Positions 39,432 to 41,315 of a DNA stretch of 41,315 bases are shown here, one piece after another. The notes beneath the pieces are model-generated. The model made no database searches. It worked only from the letters and a program-made list of their open reading frames with translations, and was not told the DNA's origin. The stretch is from an uncultured Collinsella sp. (GTDB lineage: Bacteria > Actinomycetota > Coriobacteriia > Coriobacteriales > Coriobacteriaceae), in assembly GCA_900542275.1 (NCBI GenBank), contig UQMW01000013.1, positions 1 through 41,315 on the forward strand, written 5' to 3'. The first letter of the stretch is position 1; each line of letters opens with the position of its first letter. The position numbers and the translations under genes are program-made.

Positions 39432-41315
39432 ATGAGCAAACTCGTCGAGGGCATTAAGGATCGCATGGTCGCTGCCGCACGCGAGGCCGCGCCCGCCGTG
39501 GTGGACGCCGCGCAGAAGGCCGCGACCGCTGCTGCCGAGAAGGTTGCCGAGGCGGTTGCCGAGGCCAAGAACGCGGCAGGGGAGACGTCCGCAGCCGCCG
39601 AGCCCACGACCGCCGCTGAGCCCGTAGCCGCCACCGCCGCCCGGGCCCCCGAAGGCGCGATCTTCAACCCCGAGAACGCCCGCGGCAACCTGCACCTGGG
39701 CATCGACGTGGGCTCCACCACCGTCAAGCTCGCCGTGCTCAATGACGACAACCAAATTGTCTACGCCAAGTACCAGCGCCATCACACCGATGTCCGTGCC
39801 TGCGCCCGCGACCTGTTCGAGGGTGCTGCGACCGTGCTGCCGACGGCCCAGATGACCTGCGCCATCACCGGCTCGGGCGGCCTGCTGCTGTCCCAATGGC
39901 TCGACCTGGAGTTTGTCCAGGAAGTCATCGCCAGCAAACGTGCCGTCGAGACCCTCATCCCGGCCACCGACGTCGCCATCGAGCTGGGCGGCGAGGACGC
40001 CAAGATCATCTACTTCGACAACGGCATCGAGCAGCGCATGAACGGCACCTGCGCCGGCGGTACGGGCGCCTTCATCGACCAGATGGCAACCCTGCTGCAC
40101 ACCGACGCGAGCGGCCTCAACGAGCTCGCAGCCAACGCGACCACCATCTATCCCATCGCCAGTCGCTGCGGCGTATTTGCCAAGACCGACGTCCAGCCGC
40201 TACTCAACGAGGGTGCCCGCCCCGAGGACGTGGCCGCTTCCATCTTCCAGGCCGTCGTGACCCAGACCATCTCGGGCCTGGCGTGCGGCCGCCCCATCCG
40301 CGGCAACGTCGCCTTCCTGGGCGGCCCGCTGCAGTATCTCTCCGAGCTGCGCCACCGCTTCTACCTCACGCTCAACCTGGACGAGGAGCACCGTATCGTG
40401 CCCCAAAATGCCCACCTGTTTGTGGCGAGCGGTGCCGCCATGGCGCATGAGTCCAACAAGCTCAGCACGTTCCCGCAGCTCATCGAGGCCATCGATGCCC
40501 TGGGTGATACGCAGGGCGCCGAGGTCGAGCGCCTGGACCCGCTCTTTGCCACCGACGAGGATTTTGCCGAGTTCAAAACCCGCCACGACACCGAAGTCGT
40601 CCCCAAGGGCAAGCTCGACGGCTACACCGGCCGCGTGTTCATTGGCATCGACGCCGGCTCTACCACCATGAAAGCCGCGCTCGTGGGCGAGGATGGCCAG
40701 CTGCTGCACACCTGGTACGGCAACAACAACGGCGACATCCTGGGCACGGCCAAGGTCATCATGGCCGATTTCTACAACCACATCCCCGCGGGCTGCACCA
40801 TCGGCCACGTGACCACCACGGGCTACGGCGAGGCGCTGCTCATCGAGGCCCTCAAGGCCGATTCCGGCGAGATCGAGACCGTTGCGCACCTGCGCGGCGC
40901 CAAGGCATTCCTGCCCGGCGTCGAGTTTATTCTGGACATCGGCGGCCAGGACATGAAGTGTCTGCGCGTCAAGGACGGCGTCATCGAGCACATCATGCTC
41001 AACGAGGCCTGCTCGTCGGGCTGCGGCAGCTTTATCGAGAGTTTCGCCGTGTCTATGAACATGGACGTGCGCGCGTTTGCCGATGCCGCCATTCATGCCA
41101 AGGCCCCCGTCGACCTGGGCAGCCGCTGCACGGTCTTTATGAACTCGCGCGTCAAGCAGGCGCAAAAGGAAGGCGCCACGGTGGGCGACATCGCGGCCGG
41201 CCTGTCTTATTCCGTCATCAAGAATGCCCTGTTCAAGGTCATTAAGCTGCGCGACCCCAAGGAGATCGGCAGCCGGGTGATCGTTCAGGGTGGCACCTTT
41301 ATGTCCGATGCCACG
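39432..41315 (+). CDS. 2-hydroxyacyl-CoA dehydratase activator (BadF/BadG/BcrA/HgdC family), 3' end beyond window
   Basis: The reading frame stays open from the ATG at 39432 (AGGAGAGACAG upstream) to the window edge, 628 codons. After an Ala/Glu-rich helical extension (about 1-75) come two ASKHA ATPase units: the first with GIDVGSTTVK, NGTCAGGTGAFIDQM and ASRCGVFAKTD, the second with GIDAGSTTMK, DIGGQDMKC, CSSGCGSFIES and SRCTVFMNSRVKQAQKEG. These Cys are the bridging 4Fe-4S ligands of the activator that injects an electron into (R)-2-hydroxyacyl-CoA dehydratase. Long two-unit versions usually continue into a DUF2229 part that would lie outside. Substrate unknown; radical fermentation is implied. 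Confidence 0.92.
   Translation, partial: MSKLVEGIKDRMVAAAREAAPAVVDAAQKAATAAAEKVAEAVAEAKNAAGETSAAAEPTTAAEPVAATAARAPEGAIFNPENARGNLHLGIDVGSTTVKLAVLNDDNQIVYAKYQRHHTDVRACARDLFEGAATVLPTAQMTCAITGSGGLLLSQWLDLEFVQEVIASKRAVETLIPATDVAIELGGEDAKIIYFDNGIEQRMNGTCAGGTGAFIDQMATLLHTDASGLNELAANATTIYPIASRCGVFAKTDVQPLLNEGARPEDVAASIFQAVVTQTISGLACGRPIRGNVAFLGGPLQYLSELRHRFYLTLNLDEEHRIVPQNAHLFVASGAAMAHESNKLSTFPQLIEAIDALGDTQGAEVERLDPLFATDEDFAEFKTRHDTEVVPKGKLDGYTGRVFIGIDAGSTTMKAALVGEDGQLLHTWYGNNNGDILGTAKVIMADFYNHIPAGCTIGHVTTTGYGEALLIEALKADSGEIETVAHLRGAKAFLPGVEFILDIGGQDMKCLRVKDGVIEHIMLNEACSSGCGSFIESFAVSMNMDVRAFADAAIHAKAPVDLGSRCTVFMNSRVKQAQKEGATVGDIAAGLSYSVIKNALFKVIKLRDPKEIGSRVIVQGGTFMSDAT

Noticed and set aside
39357..41165. 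Long minus-strand open frames opposite the dehydratase activator
   Set aside because: They mirror the codon pattern of the plus-strand gene in GC-rich DNA, give low-complexity Gly/Ala/Asp/His translations, have no ribosome binding site, and the plus-strand protein has clear catalytic motifs.

Overview
The window looks like chromosomal DNA of a gut coriobacterium, most likely Collinsella or a close relative. The inference rests on high-GC coding with strong AGGAGG-type ribosome binding sites, on the gene mix (glutamate ABC importer, AmtB-GlnK, M18 aminopeptidase, choloylglycine-hydrolase-like protein, (R)-2-hydroxyacyl-CoA dehydratase activator, Dxs), and on intergenic spaces full of long palindromes. 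No tRNA, rRNA, CRISPR array, transposase or prophage gene was seen.

Layout. 1-9 kb: O6-alkylguanine-DNA methyltransferase, a ClC transporter, a GyrI-like protein, an ABC ATPase/FtsX-permease pair, a small hypothetical and a membrane-anchored XRE protein. 9-18 kb: phosphofructokinase, a linear amide hydrolase, M18 aminopeptidase, a RelB/PIN toxin-antitoxin pair, a 2-hydroxyacid dehydrogenase, a SEC-C methionine aminopeptidase, a radical SAM protein and an alpha/beta hydrolase. 18-21.7 kb: a hybrid GGDEF/REC/HD-GYP protein with an Hpt partner, then a DUF2975/XRE pair. 21.7-27.3 kb: the accessory highlight, a compact RiPP locus. 27.4-33.9 kb (minus strand): a glutamine amidotransferase-like hydrolase, a four-gene polar amino acid ABC importer and Dxs. 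34-41.3 kb: an HD protein, a CmpB-like membrane protein, AmtB, GlnK, a HAD phosphatase, a TetR regulator and a large BadF/HgdC-type activator cut by the window edge.

The RiPP locus holds a 42-residue peptide with six regularly spaced cysteines, a hairpin terminator or attenuator, a LanFEG-like ABC trio (ATPase plus two permeases), a radical SAM/SPASM maturase with all expected Fe-S cysteines, and an ABC exporter without a peptidase domain. The genes overlap or nearly touch, share one strand, and are AT-richer than the surroundings. The simplest reading is a thioether-bridged (sactipeptide or ranthipeptide class) peptide, possibly a bacteriocin, with maturation, export and self-protection encoded together.

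The second theme is structural. At least ten intergenic sites carry long inverted repeats. Some belong to families repeated within the window: the CCTGCCAAAA family, the GTTGCGGTGATATA family, and a tandem 80-bp pair with oppositely oriented loops. They look like small non-autonomous mobile elements, some reused as terminators.
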